The notes below the pieces were generated by a model. That model ran no database searches. It was not told the DNA's origin and saw only the letters and a program-made list of their open reading frames with translations. From contig JAUXEW010000038.1 of NCBI GenBank assembly GCA_030620375.1, positions 1 to 15,907 on the forward strand: a stretch of DNA of 15,907 nt. The letters run 5' to 3'. Below are positions 7,779 to 15,787 of this stretch, one piece after another (position 1 is the first letter of the stretch; every line of letters starts with the position of its first letter). A program made the translations under genes and the position numbers. The DNA is from Desulfobacteraceae bacterium (GTDB taxonomy: Bacteria; Desulfobacterota; Desulfobacteria; Desulfobacterales; UBA5616).

Positions 7779-9515
7779 TTATTCAATCTTAAAATCCGTT
7801 CCTCGTAATGAGCGTTTTGTTTTAGCCGGCTGCAGGGGCAAGTGAATTGCCAGATGTTTTTCACCATATCGAATGGGCAAAACGATTACAAGGATACTGA
7901 TAATAAAATTGGCGATAAACGATCCGATGATCCAGGACCATTGAAGCGCCGAAAGGGAGTTCCCATATATTTTTGAAACAAATAGCGTATAAACCGGCCC
8001 GGCTTCAATGATAATTATCAATCCGATAAAAGCCGTTGAAAGTAACATAAAGATCAGGCCACCCAAACTGGTAAAGGTTTGAGAGGGGTTTTCAGATGAA
8101 AAGTCCGGGTAGGCGGCTCCCAGCCCGATACCTATTGAAACAACGCCCGGTGTTAAAAAAAAGAGCGTGATGGTGGATAGATACATCATAAGAGGAGTGA
8201 CCTGCAACAGCAGGTTGGTGGTAATGATCAGTATTTCCGTCAATACTAGTAATGGCAAAAGGTAAATAAAAAATTTAATCAGCAAAAACGAGCGTATCGA
8301 AATAGGACCGGATTTGACAATCCAAAAGGCATTTCCTTCGATGCTTATGGACGGAAATGCGAACCGGGCCGTTACTGCGGAAAGAACAAAAGCGGCCAGT
8401 GCCATATTCAGAAAGGAGAACAGGTTCTGGAGGTACTCGGTTTTAATCGGGGATTTTTCCAAGGGAAGAACAGAAAAATTATAGATATAAATCACAACCA
8501 GCGCGGCGATGAGAAAGATTTGTGACCACTGGGTTTGGTCCCGCCAGAAAGTTTTGATTTCTTTTATTAAAAAAGCCCGTGTGGGTCCGGGTAAGAAAGA
8601 AAAAAGACGGGTCATCCATTGGCCTTCGGTCCTTAAAAATTTTATCGTTGATGCCTGTGATTTGGAATAACCTTTAAAATAAATGCCCTTTGCCACCCAT
8701 AGGTTTACGAACACCAAAAATGCGGATGCGCTCCATGCGAGACCTGTATGAAACAATGATTGTACCATATCGTTTTGTAACGCCGCTTTTATGCTGTCAA
8801 AAGTCCATGTGCTGGGGAGTAAAGGTGAAGACGGCATGCTTAAACTTTGTAAGTAGAGGAGTGTCGATGAAAAGGTTTCGGGATCCACCAGGCGCTCCGG
8901 CTTCAGCATACGAAGGGCTACAAAAAGGATGATAAATACCAGCAAGCCGAGAAATACAAAAACACTTCGAATTCTACTGGCGGGAAGGATTATGACGACC
9001 ACTAATACAACCAGGGCACTTAGTCCGGATGCAATAATGCACAAGGGAAGGAGGGTGATCCCCATGTTGAGGTAAAAAAAAGCCCCCGCGTTGTATACGG
9101 TTCCGTAAGCAACGAGAACCGGAATGGTATAGACAATAACCATCCATGAGCTGTCAACGGTGCTTTCTATCCATCTTGCCAAGAAAATCGTTTCACCTGA
9201 TACCGGTAAAGCATGTACCAGGATTAGGTCTTTGCTGAGGAAGAGTTTGGATAAAGACGTGAGAATGGCGCTGAAAATCAGAAGGGAGAAGAGTGTAAGC
9301 AGAATCATTGAAAGTAATTTAAAGGCAAGAATGTCTCCAATATCTTCTATCCCTTTGATATAAACCAAGACACGGTAGGAAACTGCAAAAATGCCCAGCC
9401 AGAGGGCACTTCCAATGGTCGTAATAATGCCGATCTTAATCCAGCGTTTATTATCACGGCTTCTATTTTTAAAAGACCAAATCCTGGGTTTTAAAAGCGA
9501 TATGACATTATGCAT
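7779..9515 (-). CDS. ABC-2-type transporter permease, about 12 membrane spans
   Basis: The 578-residue protein is strongly hydrophobic. I place membrane segments at about 27-52, 66-88, 122-141, 149-177, 184-203, 254-275, 331-350, 366-386, 409-435, 441-467, 484-503 and 525-547. The two halves are separated by a basic cytoplasmic loop (about 278-328) ending in TRAFLIKEIKTFWRD, a pattern seen in large ABC-2-type permeases. The C-terminal tail is short and basic. ATG 9515 lies nine bases after the stop of the ABC ATPase, so the two almost certainly form one transporter. There is no periplasmic binding protein, which argues for export rather than uptake. The cargo is unknown. Confidence 0.85.
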   Translation of the reverse strand: MHNVISLLKPRIWSFKNRSRDNKRWIKIGIITTIGSALWLGIFAVSYRVLVYIKGIEDIGDILAFKLLSMILLTLFSLLIFSAILTSLSKLFLSKDLILVHALPVSGETIFLARWIESTVDSSWMVIVYTIPVLVAYGTVYNAGAFFYLNMGITLLPLCIIASGLSALVVLVVVIILPASRIRSVFVFLGLLVFIILFVALRMLKPERLVDPETFSSTLLYLQSLSMPSSPLLPSTWTFDSIKAALQNDMVQSLFHTGLAWSASAFLVFVNLWVAKGIYFKGYSKSQASTIKFLRTEGQWMTRLFSFLPGPTRAFLIKEIKTFWRDQTQWSQIFLIAALVVIYIYNFSVLPLEKSPIKTEYLQNLFSFLNMALAAFVLSAVTARFAFPSISIEGNAFWIVKSGPISIRSFLLIKFFIYLLPLLVLTEILIITTNLLLQVTPLMMYLSTITLFFLTPGVVSIGIGLGAAYPDFSSENPSQTFTSLGGLIFMLLSTAFIGLIIIIEAGPVYTLFVSKIYGNSLSALQWSWIIGSFIANFIISILVIVLPIRYGEKHLAIHLPLQPAKTKRSLRGTDFKIE

Positions 9516-9524
9516 TATATCTTC

Positions 9525-10244
9525 TTACCCGGTAAACTGGAAAAAGACCTCTTCCAGATCCGCTTGATCGATTTTGATTTTCTCTTTCAACTCATTAATG
9601 GTTCCGGATGCAATTAACTCCCCCTGGTTTATGATCCCGATCCGATGGCAAATATCTTCAGCCAATCTTAGCGTATGGGTGGACATAAATATGGTGGTCC
9701 CTTTTTCCGCAAGTTTGAGAAAAAGAGTTTTTACCATATTCATTCCTTTGGGGTCGAGGCCTACCATCGGCTCATCAACAACAATAATTAAGGGGTCGTG
9801 CAGGAGGGCGCCGGCCATAATGAGGCGTTGTTTCATGCCATGGGAATAAGATTCAATCAGTTCGTGGGCGCGATCCATTAAAGAGAACATTTGCAATAGT
9901 TGACCGGATTTTTCCTGAAACTCGGTTGCATTTACCCCATATATATCGGCCGTAAACCTTAAAAATTCCATGGCGGTCAGCTTTTCATATAAAAAGGGTC
10001 GGTCCGGGATCAACCCGATTTTCTTTTTGGCATTTTCAGGCTCAAGTGCCATGTTAATGCCGTCAACCATTACCGAACCTTCAGTTGGTGCCATAAGTCC
10101 GCCTATCAATTGAATAGTGGTGGTTTTACCCGCACCATTCGGGCCGATGAAGCCGAATATTTCACCTTTTGAAATCGATAGATTAATATGGTTAACTGCT
10201 TTTATCCTGCCATAGTGTTTTGACAGATTAATGAGTTGAATCAT
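9525..10244 (-). CDS. ABC transporter ATP-binding protein
   Basis: A complete 239-residue ABC ATPase. Walker A is GPNGAGKT (34-41), the signature is YSHGMKQR (133-140) in place of LSGGQ, Walker B is LIIVVDEP (152-159, Asp157/Glu158), the D-loop is GLDPKG and the switch histidine is His190 in STHTLRLAED. At the Q-loop the usual Gln is Asp (LIPDRPFLYEKLT); acidic residues here and the SHG signature are, from family knowledge, common in ABC-2 export ATPases. The ATG overlaps the end of the transglutaminase-like gene by 17 bases and has GGAG seven bases before it. It energises the permease directly downstream. Confidence 0.95.
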   Translation of the reverse strand: MIQLINLSKHYGRIKAVNHINLSISKGEIFGFIGPNGAGKTTTIQLIGGLMAPTEGSVMVDGINMALEPENAKKKIGLIPDRPFLYEKLTAMEFLRFTADIYGVNATEFQEKSGQLLQMFSLMDRAHELIESYSHGMKQRLIMAGALLHDPLIIVVDEPMVGLDPKGMNMVKTLFLKLAEKGTTIFMSTHTLRLAEDICHRIGIINQGELIASGTINELKEKIKIDQADLEEVFFQFTG

Positions 10245-11688
10245 TTGCCGGCTCCAGGATTTTGAGTTTAACCTTATCGATTGCGTGGATTAAATCGAGT
10301 TGGTCCATCATCTCTCCTCTAATCAAACGGATATGGGTTACATCTGCGGGCATCTGCCCCATGAGCGCATCTGCGGTAATCCATTTATTAAGGTATAACA
10401 CATTCCAGGCATGATAGTAAAATCGCCCCTTCATATATACCAGGCCGGTCTCGACCTGTGCAGGAATACCCGCCGCTCTGGCCATTGCAGAAAATAAGAC
10501 CGCGTGCTCATTACAGTCGCCCATTCGGTTCTCCAATGTTTCCAAAGCATTGGGAACGGAAAGGACCGGACGTTTTTCTATATTTTCATAGATCCAGGAC
10601 ATAATTTTTTTGGCCTTTGTTAGCGGTAAGTCTTTCGGGGATATGATTTCGGATACTTTTTGTATAATTTTGGCGTGTCCGGACTGTATGCCGGGAGAGG
10701 GATTGAGAAACCGGTCCTCCAGAGGGGCATGCCGGTCCGTTGGTTCAAAAAGCGCTTCCTTTATGATGGTTAACATATTATCCTCAAATGTCTGCCTGCC
10801 GCCGTGTAATAAAAAGGTGTCGTCAACGCCATAAATGTTCATTCGAAGTAAAGCCAGTTTGGATGGATCAGGGATTTGGATATTGGATGCAACCGAGATC
10901 GATTCGGTTAAATCTTCAATTTCAGTGATGTCAAATCCGGCTAAAGCCGATTTTTTGGTGCCCCTTACCAGTTTAATTCCCATGAGGCCTTTTTCCTGGA
11001 CAACATCACCCGTTTCATCCGTCCAGGCCATCTGAGAAATGCCCATATATTTAATGGAAAATTTCATCGATTGAATGGATTTGCCACTAATATTGAGCGT
11101 TTCATATCCTTCCATAGTGATATGGGCCGTCTGCCGCCCCATGGTTGCCGGATCAAATACATAAATGGTTTTCGTTTCACCCGGTGTTAAGGTTTTGAGC
11201 CAAACGGCATCCAGAATACCTGAAAATAAATAAAGGGGTTGGTCGAGCGGATACTTCATTTCCTGTTCATCGATGAAAACGTGTAACGTTTTGCCCTCGA
11301 CCTTTCCGTGAACATAAAAGTTGAAAAGACCGGAATCAAGGTTAAAAGAGAATGACGCCAGAGAAAAATCCGCATTAAGGTCCCCTGTCGTTCGTATCAG
11401 CATGTCCTGAACCATTCCCATTACGTTAATTCGAAGATAAGTCTTGTCCGACAGCCGGTATCCACTACCCTGTTGAGTCAAGAGACGATGAGAATATCCT
11501 ATCTTCTGGTCGTGCCGGAGAATATTCATCCATGATTCTTTTTCCGGCAGCTTAAAAGCCGGCTGATGATTATCGGGAGCCTTAAACGCAAAAAAGTCAA
11601 GACGGATGCCGAGCAACAGAAAGAACAGGGCTCCGAAAAGCAGGCCGAGGGACCAGAATGCATATTTTTTTTTATCGCGGGGTTTCAT
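10228..11688 (-). CDS. membrane-anchored transglutaminase-like protein
   Basis: With ATG 11688 the protein has 486 residues. An uncleaved-looking hydrophobic segment at about 10-31 after a basic start anchors it with the bulk outside the cytoplasm. Residues about 45-270 are a beta-rich region I cannot assign. The transglutaminase-like fold is at about 340-450 with a full catalytic triad: Cys392 in GDCNEHAVLFSAMARAAGIPA, His426 in YYHAWNVLYL, Asp440 in WITADAL. Members act as proteases, crosslinkers or peptide N-glycanase-like enzymes, so the reaction is open. An upstream in-frame TTG at 11706 lies inside repeat copy C and is unlikely. The gene leads the ABC module and overlaps the ATPase gene by 17 bases, implying that the three products work together. 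Confidence 0.88.
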   Translation of the reverse strand: MKPRDKKKYAFWSLGLLFGALFFLLLGIRLDFFAFKAPDNHQPAFKLPEKESWMNILRHDQKIGYSHRLLTQQGSGYRLSDKTYLRINVMGMVQDMLIRTTGDLNADFSLASFSFNLDSGLFNFYVHGKVEGKTLHVFIDEQEMKYPLDQPLYLFSGILDAVWLKTLTPGETKTIYVFDPATMGRQTAHITMEGYETLNISGKSIQSMKFSIKYMGISQMAWTDETGDVVQEKGLMGIKLVRGTKKSALAGFDITEIEDLTESISVASNIQIPDPSKLALLRMNIYGVDDTFLLHGGRQTFEDNMLTIIKEALFEPTDRHAPLEDRFLNPSPGIQSGHAKIIQKVSEIISPKDLPLTKAKKIMSWIYENIEKRPVLSVPNALETLENRMGDCNEHAVLFSAMARAAGIPAQVETGLVYMKGRFYYHAWNVLYLNKWITADALMGQMPADVTHIRLIRGEMMDQLDLIHAIDKVKLKILEPANDSTH

Positions 11689-11703
11689 GATGCGGTGATT
11701 GGG

Positions 11704-11740
11704 CAAAAAAGGACGTTTTTTGTTTTTTTTACGAAGCCAT
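11704..11740. repeat. partial intergenic repeat, copy C
   Basis: Positions 11704-11722 (caaaaaaggacgttttttg) match the block at 3997-4014 of copy A almost base for base. Beyond a T run, acgaagccat (11731-11740) mirrors the GGCGT-plus-A-run ends of copy A. Only this T-rich end of the repeat is present. It fills nearly the whole gap between the PurF-like gene and the transglutaminase-like gene and touches the PurF-like stop codon. Confidence 0.5.
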
Positions 11741-13143
11741 TAAAAATAACTGGAACCATCCCAGCAGTGCGTGCACAATTTTTCCTTTGGCAGCCCTATG
11801 GAGTCAACCAGGTCCCCCATTTCTTGATATTTCAGAGAGGTCAAGCTTAAGTTCTGCTTGATCCGATTCACCATCATTTTATGTTTCTCTGATCCGGCTT
11901 TCGCATATTCATCCAAGTCTTTTTCTTCGTTTCCCTGAAGTTCTGAAATTGATTTACGGCCGGCAAGATCCAGCGTAGAACGAGAGGTTGAAAAATTCAA
12001 GAATTCACATGGGTAAATCAGGGTCGGGCAGGCGATTCGCATGTGAACCTCCAGCGCACCGGCGTCAAACAGTAATTGAATATTGTCCTTGAGCTGAGTT
12101 CCCCTTACAATGGAGTCGTCGCAAAACAGAATTTTTTTCCCCTCGATCAACGGTCTAATAGGAATCAATTTCATTCTAGCGACCAGATCTCTGTCATCCT
12201 GGTTCTGGGGCATGAAGCTTCTCGGCCAGGTCGGCGTATATTTAACATAAGGCCGTATATACGAGATACCCCTTTTATTGGCGTATCCCAGTGCATGTCC
12301 GATTCCGGAATCCGGTATGCCGGCAGTAAAATCAATATCCGTATTATCATTGATTGCAAGAGCGGCGCCACATCGATATCGAACGGACTCGACGTTAATG
12401 CCTTCGTAGTTAGAAGCAGGATAGCCGTAGTATACCCATAAAAATGAGCATATTTGCATCTTGTCTTCCGGTTTTTTCCGTTGTTCAATGCCTTCTTCGG
12501 TCATTAATACAATTTCACCGGGACCCAGGTAAGTTTCGGTTTCAAAACCGAGATTGGGCAGGGCGCATGTTTCCGATGTTGCGGCATAAGCCCCTTCTTT
12601 TTTCCCTGTAACAATAGGGGTTCTTCCCAGCTTGTCTCTGGCGGCGTAGATTCCCTGTTCCGTTAGTATCAGCATAGAGCAGGATCCCTGGATTGATTCC
12701 TGGGCGTTTACAATGCCGTCTTCAAAGGAGCCTTCTTCGCATATGAGCATTGCAATTAATTCCGTGGGACTGGTCTCGCTGCCGCTGGTTTCGGAAAAAT
12801 GCATCTTTTTATCGAATGCTTTTTTTGCAAGGGCTTCGATATTATTAATTTTGCCAACCGTCACGATGCCAAATTTGCCCAGGTGGGAGCTGATAATCAA
12901 AGGCTGCGAGTCATTGTCGCTGATTATCCCGATTCCCTTGGTGCCGTGAAGCCCAGGAAGATCGGATTCAAACTTGGACCTGAAATAATCATTTTCAATG
13001 TTGTGGATGAATCTTTTGTATTCCTTATCATTTATTACCGCCATTCCGCCCCGTTTCGTCCCCAGGTGGGAATGATAATCTGTGCCGTAAAACAGGTCCA
13101 ATACGCAGTCGTTTTTAGAAACAGTGCCGAAAAGTCCTCCCAT
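11740..13143 (-). CDS. PurF-like amidophosphoribosyltransferase with a degenerate glutaminase domain
   Basis: The overall architecture (467 residues) is that of glutamine PRPP amidotransferase, which makes phosphoribosylamine in purine synthesis. The phosphoribosyltransferase half looks intact: IPDSGIGHALGYA (276-288), the PRPP-binding block ILFCDDSIVRGT (338-349), and cysteines at 232, 372/378, 457 and 460 placed like the Fe-S ligands of Bacillus-type PurF. The N-terminal half keeps the shape but not the chemistry. It starts MGGLFGTV where PurF has Met-Cys-Gly, so the Cys nucleophile is Gly. The LGHxRY arginine region reads GTKGIGIIS, and the HNG oxyanion motif reads VGK. The start is secure: AAAGGAG lies six bases before ATG 13143; a longer TTG start at 13191 has no support. 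Either it uses free ammonia or its role has changed. Confidence 0.88.
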   Translation of the reverse strand: MGGLFGTVSKNDCVLDLFYGTDYHSHLGTKRGGMAVINDKEYKRFIHNIENDYFRSKFESDLPGLHGTKGIGIISDNDSQPLIISSHLGKFGIVTVGKINNIEALAKKAFDKKMHFSETSGSETSPTELIAMLICEEGSFEDGIVNAQESIQGSCSMLILTEQGIYAARDKLGRTPIVTGKKEGAYAATSETCALPNLGFETETYLGPGEIVLMTEEGIEQRKKPEDKMQICSFLWVYYGYPASNYEGINVESVRYRCGAALAINDNTDIDFTAGIPDSGIGHALGYANKRGISYIRPYVKYTPTWPRSFMPQNQDDRDLVARMKLIPIRPLIEGKKILFCDDSIVRGTQLKDNIQLLFDAGALEVHMRIACPTLIYPCEFLNFSTSRSTLDLAGRKSISELQGNEEKDLDEYAKAGSEKHKMMVNRIKQNLSLTSLKYQEMGDLVDSIGLPKEKLCTHCWDGSSYF

Positions 13144-13149
13144 AATAGT

Positions 13150-13156
13150 CTCCTTT
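13150..13156 (-). promoter_or_regulatory. ribosome-binding site fixing the PurF-like start
   Basis: AAAGGAG on the minus strand, six bases before ATG 13143. It matters because it excludes the longer TTG start and shows that the mature N-terminus really is MGG, without the nucleophile cysteine. Confidence 0.8.
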
Positions 13157-13164
13157 GAGTAAAC

Positions 13165-13191
13165 CCTATAGTTGCATAAATAACATGACAA
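13165..13191 (-). promoter_or_regulatory. possible promoter for the PurF-like gene
   Basis: TTGTCA (13191-13186) and TATAGG (13170-13165) on the minus strand are separated by 15 bases, shorter than the usual 17. The surroundings are AT-rich and close to the start codon. Weak candidate. Confidence 0.25.
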
Positions 13192-13297
13192 AATGGGTTT
13201 AAAAGCAATAATTACAAGCCATTCAACCTTTTTTAACTTCTCTGCTGGAATGAACTCCAGATGGCATCAAAGAAATCAGTGAAAAGCAGCCATGCTA

Positions 13298-13425
13298 TTT
13301 ATCCTACGGGAAAGCCGATGGCACCGCATCTCCAGCGTTGTCAAGGGTTTGCGGTAAATTACTACAGCTGCACCCTTGACGCCTTGGATCTGCAGTACCC
13401 TCGACTTTTGCAACGTTAGGGTAAA
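13298..13425. repeat. 128-bp imperfect palindrome
   Basis: This is the main content of the 345-bp gap 13144-13488, which has no supportable gene. The two halves are inverted copies: TTTATCCTA at 13298 pairs with TAGGGTAAA ending at 13425, GGCACCGCATCTCCA (13320-) with TGGATCTGCAGTACC (-13399), and the centre carries a perfect 9-bp pair GTCAAGGGT (13340-13348) / ACCCTTGAC (13372-13380). A few small gaps are needed in the arms. It could be a MITE-like element or a transcribed hairpin RNA. Confidence 0.65.
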
Positions 13426-13478
13426 CTGCCTTGAAGTTTTGGTTTTATCCGGGCCATTTAACAGATCGGTTTAGGTTA

Positions 13479-13503
13479 AACGGCGCTTTTAAAATTCGCC
13501 GTT
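13479..13503 (-). terminator. hairpin across the arfB stop codon, possible terminator
   Basis: A perfect 7-bp stem AACGGCG / CGCCGTT encloses an 11-base loop (AATTTTAAAAG) that contains the arfB stop codon. No T tract follows on the minus strand, so it may be a weak terminator or an mRNA 3'-end structure. Confidence 0.35.
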
Positions 13504-13914
13504 GTTTACCCCGTGCCTCAATTTTTTAATTTTACTACGGTGATGTTTTATGTCAAGGCGATGTTGTGTTCTGGCCAAAGACGGTTTTGTTTTGAGACGG
13601 GGCTTGGGTCTGATGGCTGCTTTTTGAATCAGATTGACCAGCCGTTGAACAGCGTCTTTTCGATTTTGCTCCTGTTTCCGGTAAGATTGCGCTTTAATGT
13701 TTAAGATGCCGTCATCGGAGATTCGACTGCCGGACAGTCGAATCAATCGTTTTTTGACATCTTCCGGAAGGGAAGAGGAGTTTTTTACGTCAAATCGAAG
13801 CAAAACGGCTGTAGAAACCTTATTGACGTTTTGGCCACCGGGTCCCGAGGAGCGAATGAATTCAAGTTTGATCTCCCTTTCATCAATTGAGATTATGCGC
13901 GTAACGGGAATCAT
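13489..13914 (-). CDS. arfB: alternative ribosome-rescue factor ArfB (peptidyl-tRNA hydrolase)
   Basis: A 141-residue protein, close to the usual ArfB/YaeJ length. The catalytic loop SSGPGGQNVNKVST (22-35) carries the GGQ motif (26-28) that hydrolyses peptidyl-tRNA. The codon-recognition domains of RF1/RF2 are absent. Instead there is a long basic tail (about 100-137, ending HHRSKIKKLRHG) that in this family enters the empty mRNA channel of stalled ribosomes. The start overlaps the stop of the flavoprotein gene (ATGA, four bases) with no strong RBS, so translation is probably coupled. A plain class I release-factor fragment is excluded by the tail. Confidence 0.93.
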   Translation of the reverse strand: MIPVTRIISIDEREIKLEFIRSSGPGGQNVNKVSTAVLLRFDVKNSSSLPEDVKKRLIRLSGSRISDDGILNIKAQSYRKQEQNRKDAVQRLVNLIQKAAIRPKPRLKTKPSLARTQHRLDIKHHRSKIKKLRHGVNNGEF

Positions 13915-14525
13915 ATTTCAAACTTGGGCGAATTGCTGTTGCTGTGTCGGTTGCTTTTGGCCACCAGCGACAGGCCGATCTTTCGGGCTTCTTCAAGAAT
14001 ATCTTTGTTTTCCTTTGCAGGCTGCAAATGACTGTTTACATGGACCATTCTGCCGACTTCAGTTAAGCCGAAACCGCTTCCGGTCATGCCGGCCAGCCAT
14101 CGAATGGCTCTTTGAAATCGATTCGGATCCGGATGGCCTTGTGACGTCACCAGCGCGTAAGTTTTCCCGGGCGGTATGGCAGTGCCGTAGCTTCCGTCTT
14201 CTTTGGGCGTGTATAAGGAGTAAGCCCGGTCAATGAACATTTTTATTTGCCCTGTCACATGATACATATAAATCGGGCTTCCCACGATGATACCGCTGCA
14301 GGTTTTCATGGCTTCCAGATACGGTGAAAGGCCATCTTTTTGTTTGCAAATTCCGGGATTTGACCGGCAGCTTAAGCATCCCATGCAGCCTTTCAGATCA
14401 ATATCATGAAGCCGGACTTCCGTTGTCTTCGCGCCGCCGGATTCAGCACCTTCGAGTATCGCCCGGATGAGGGTTGACGTGTTGCCTTCTTTCCGGGGAC
14501 TTCCATTAAATGCAAGAACTTCCAT
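13911..14525 (-). CDS. Fe-S flavoprotein / NADPH-dependent FMN reductase family
   Basis: The 204-residue protein has a flavodoxin-like fold: the FMN phosphate loop FNGSPRKEGNTSTL (6-19), the second FMN loop VGSPIYMYHVTGQIKMFIDR, and a conserved late block LVTSQGHPD. A compact cysteine cluster CMGCLSC...C (Cys47, 50, 53, 60; CX2CX2CX6C) fits the [4Fe-4S] motif of Isf-type iron-sulfur flavoproteins, though many FMN reductases in anaerobes carry similar cysteines. It probably shuttles electrons between ferredoxin or NAD(P)H and an unknown acceptor. ATG 14525 is chosen because AAAGGAT lies seven bases upstream; a GTG at 14594 would overlap the racemase gene and add 23 atypical residues. A small stem (GATGGC/GCCATC, 14547-14563) lies between this gene and the racemase gene. 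Confidence 0.88.
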   Translation of the reverse strand: MEVLAFNGSPRKEGNTSTLIRAILEGAESGGAKTTEVRLHDIDLKGCMGCLSCRSNPGICKQKDGLSPYLEAMKTCSGIIVGSPIYMYHVTGQIKMFIDRAYSLYTPKEDGSYGTAIPPGKTYALVTSQGHPDPNRFQRAIRWLAGMTGSGFGLTEVGRMVHVNSHLQPAKENKDILEEARKIGLSLVAKSNRHSNSNSPKFEI

Positions 14526-14583
14526 CAATTCTATCCTTTCAGCAGTGATGGCAGACGGCCATCCATTCACCTTAATTCGTATT

Positions 14584-15708
14584 TTATATGGCACCGCTTT
14601 CTTTTACCGAATTAATATCTTCAGATGAGATCCCCCAGTCGGACAGGGCGGTTTCGTTGTGCTCGCCCGGATTCGGTGGAGGTCCCTGAATTTCCGGTTT
14701 AGTCCGGCTAAATCGAGGTGCCGGAGCCGGATTCGTTATGCCGTTGATTTCAACAAATGTCTTACGGGCAACATTATGGGGATGTTTAGGGGCCTCTTCC
14801 ATGGAAAGAACCGGGGCAAAACAGACATCGCTTCCCAGCATAATATCGCACCATTCATCACGGGTCCTTTTTTTAAAAATGTTGGCGATCTTTTGTTTAA
14901 GCTCCGGCCATTTGGATTGATCATGCTGGCTTTGAAAGTCCGGATCATCAATTTCACCCAGTTTTAATAATAATGCATAAAATTGGGGTTCTATGGATCC
15001 TATGGAAACATGCTTGCCGTCGGCGGTTTCATAGGTATCGTAAAAGTGAGAGCCGGTATCCAGCATGTTTGTTCCCCGTTCATTGCTCCATATACCGCCT
15101 GCTTTAAAGCCATACATCATGGTCATTAAGACGGCGGAGCCGTCTACCATAGCGGCGTCAACGATCTGGCCCTTACCGGACTTCCGTGCTTCAAAAAGCC
15201 CACATGCCATACCAAAAGCAAGGAACATTCCGCCACCGCCGAAATCGCCCACGAGATTTAACGGCGGGACCGGTTTTCCGCCATAATGCCCGATGGCATG
15301 GAGCGCTCCGGATAATGAAATATAGTTAATATCATGACCGGAGGCGTGCGATATCGGTCCTTCCTGTCCCCAACCGGTCATTCGTCCAAATACGAGTTTA
15401 GGATTTCGTTTCAGGCAGACATCCGGTCCCAGGCCCAGATCTTCCATAACACCCGGCCTGAATCCTTCTTGCAGCCCGTCGGCTTTCTCAACAAGCTTGA
15501 GAACCAGATCAACGCCTGCGGGGTTTTTTAGATCTACCGCAATTGATCGACGGCCGCGATTTAAAAGGTCCATTTGGCCCATACCCGGACGGTCTTTACG
15601 ATCCACCCGAATAATTTCGGCCCCCATATCAGCCAGCATCATGGCGCAGAAAGGTCCCGGTCCTATGCCTGCAATTTCGATGATCTTTACGCCTTTAAGT
15701 GGTCCCAT
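14584..15708 (-). CDS. alpha-methylacyl-CoA racemase (family III CoA-transferase fold)
   Basis: A 374-residue CaiB/BaiF-fold protein. It carries the residues known as catalytic in bacterial alpha-methylacyl-CoA racemase: His125 in SGHDINYISLSGALHAIG, Asp155 in NLVGDFGGG, and Glu240 in SIGSIEPQFYA, spaced exactly as in that enzyme. This favours racemisation of 2-methylacyl-CoA esters (branched fatty acid or methyl-alkane breakdown) over CoA transfer. The N-terminal block PGPFCAMMLADMGAEIIRVD and EGFRPGVMEDLGLGP are standard for the family. The start ATG is preceded by AGGAGG at a five-base spacing. The flavoprotein gene follows after 58 bases and may share its transcript. A general CoA-transferase is the alternative. 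Confidence 0.92.
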   Translation of the reverse strand: MGPLKGVKIIEIAGIGPGPFCAMMLADMGAEIIRVDRKDRPGMGQMDLLNRGRRSIAVDLKNPAGVDLVLKLVEKADGLQEGFRPGVMEDLGLGPDVCLKRNPKLVFGRMTGWGQEGPISHASGHDINYISLSGALHAIGHYGGKPVPPLNLVGDFGGGGMFLAFGMACGLFEARKSGKGQIVDAAMVDGSAVLMTMMYGFKAGGIWSNERGTNMLDTGSHFYDTYETADGKHVSIGSIEPQFYALLLKLGEIDDPDFQSQHDQSKWPELKQKIANIFKKRTRDEWCDIMLGSDVCFAPVLSMEEAPKHPHNVARKTFVEINGITNPAPAPRFSRTKPEIQGPPPNPGEHNETALSDWGISSEDINSVKESGAI

Positions 15709-15787
15709 TCATTCCTCCTTTGTTAGCGACGGTAACGAGTTAGTGCCCATCCATAAACGGCATCTTTTGGCCCAGAGCTTCGTTTTC

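Noticed and set aside
11689..11706. TTG start for the transglutaminase-like protein
   Set aside because: The TTG lies inside repeat copy C and no RBS precedes it; ATG 11688 gives a normal basic start before the membrane anchor.
13144..13191. N-terminal extension of the PurF-like protein from TTG 13191, containing two cysteines
   Set aside because: A strong AAAGGAG site fixes the ATG at 13143. The extension cysteines are not at the position a nucleophile needs, and the frame there crosses the likely promoter.
13697..14236. 179-codon plus-strand frame
   Set aside because: It lies antisense to the flavoprotein and arfB genes, both with strong family motifs; its Cys/Trp/Arg-rich translation looks like an antisense shadow.
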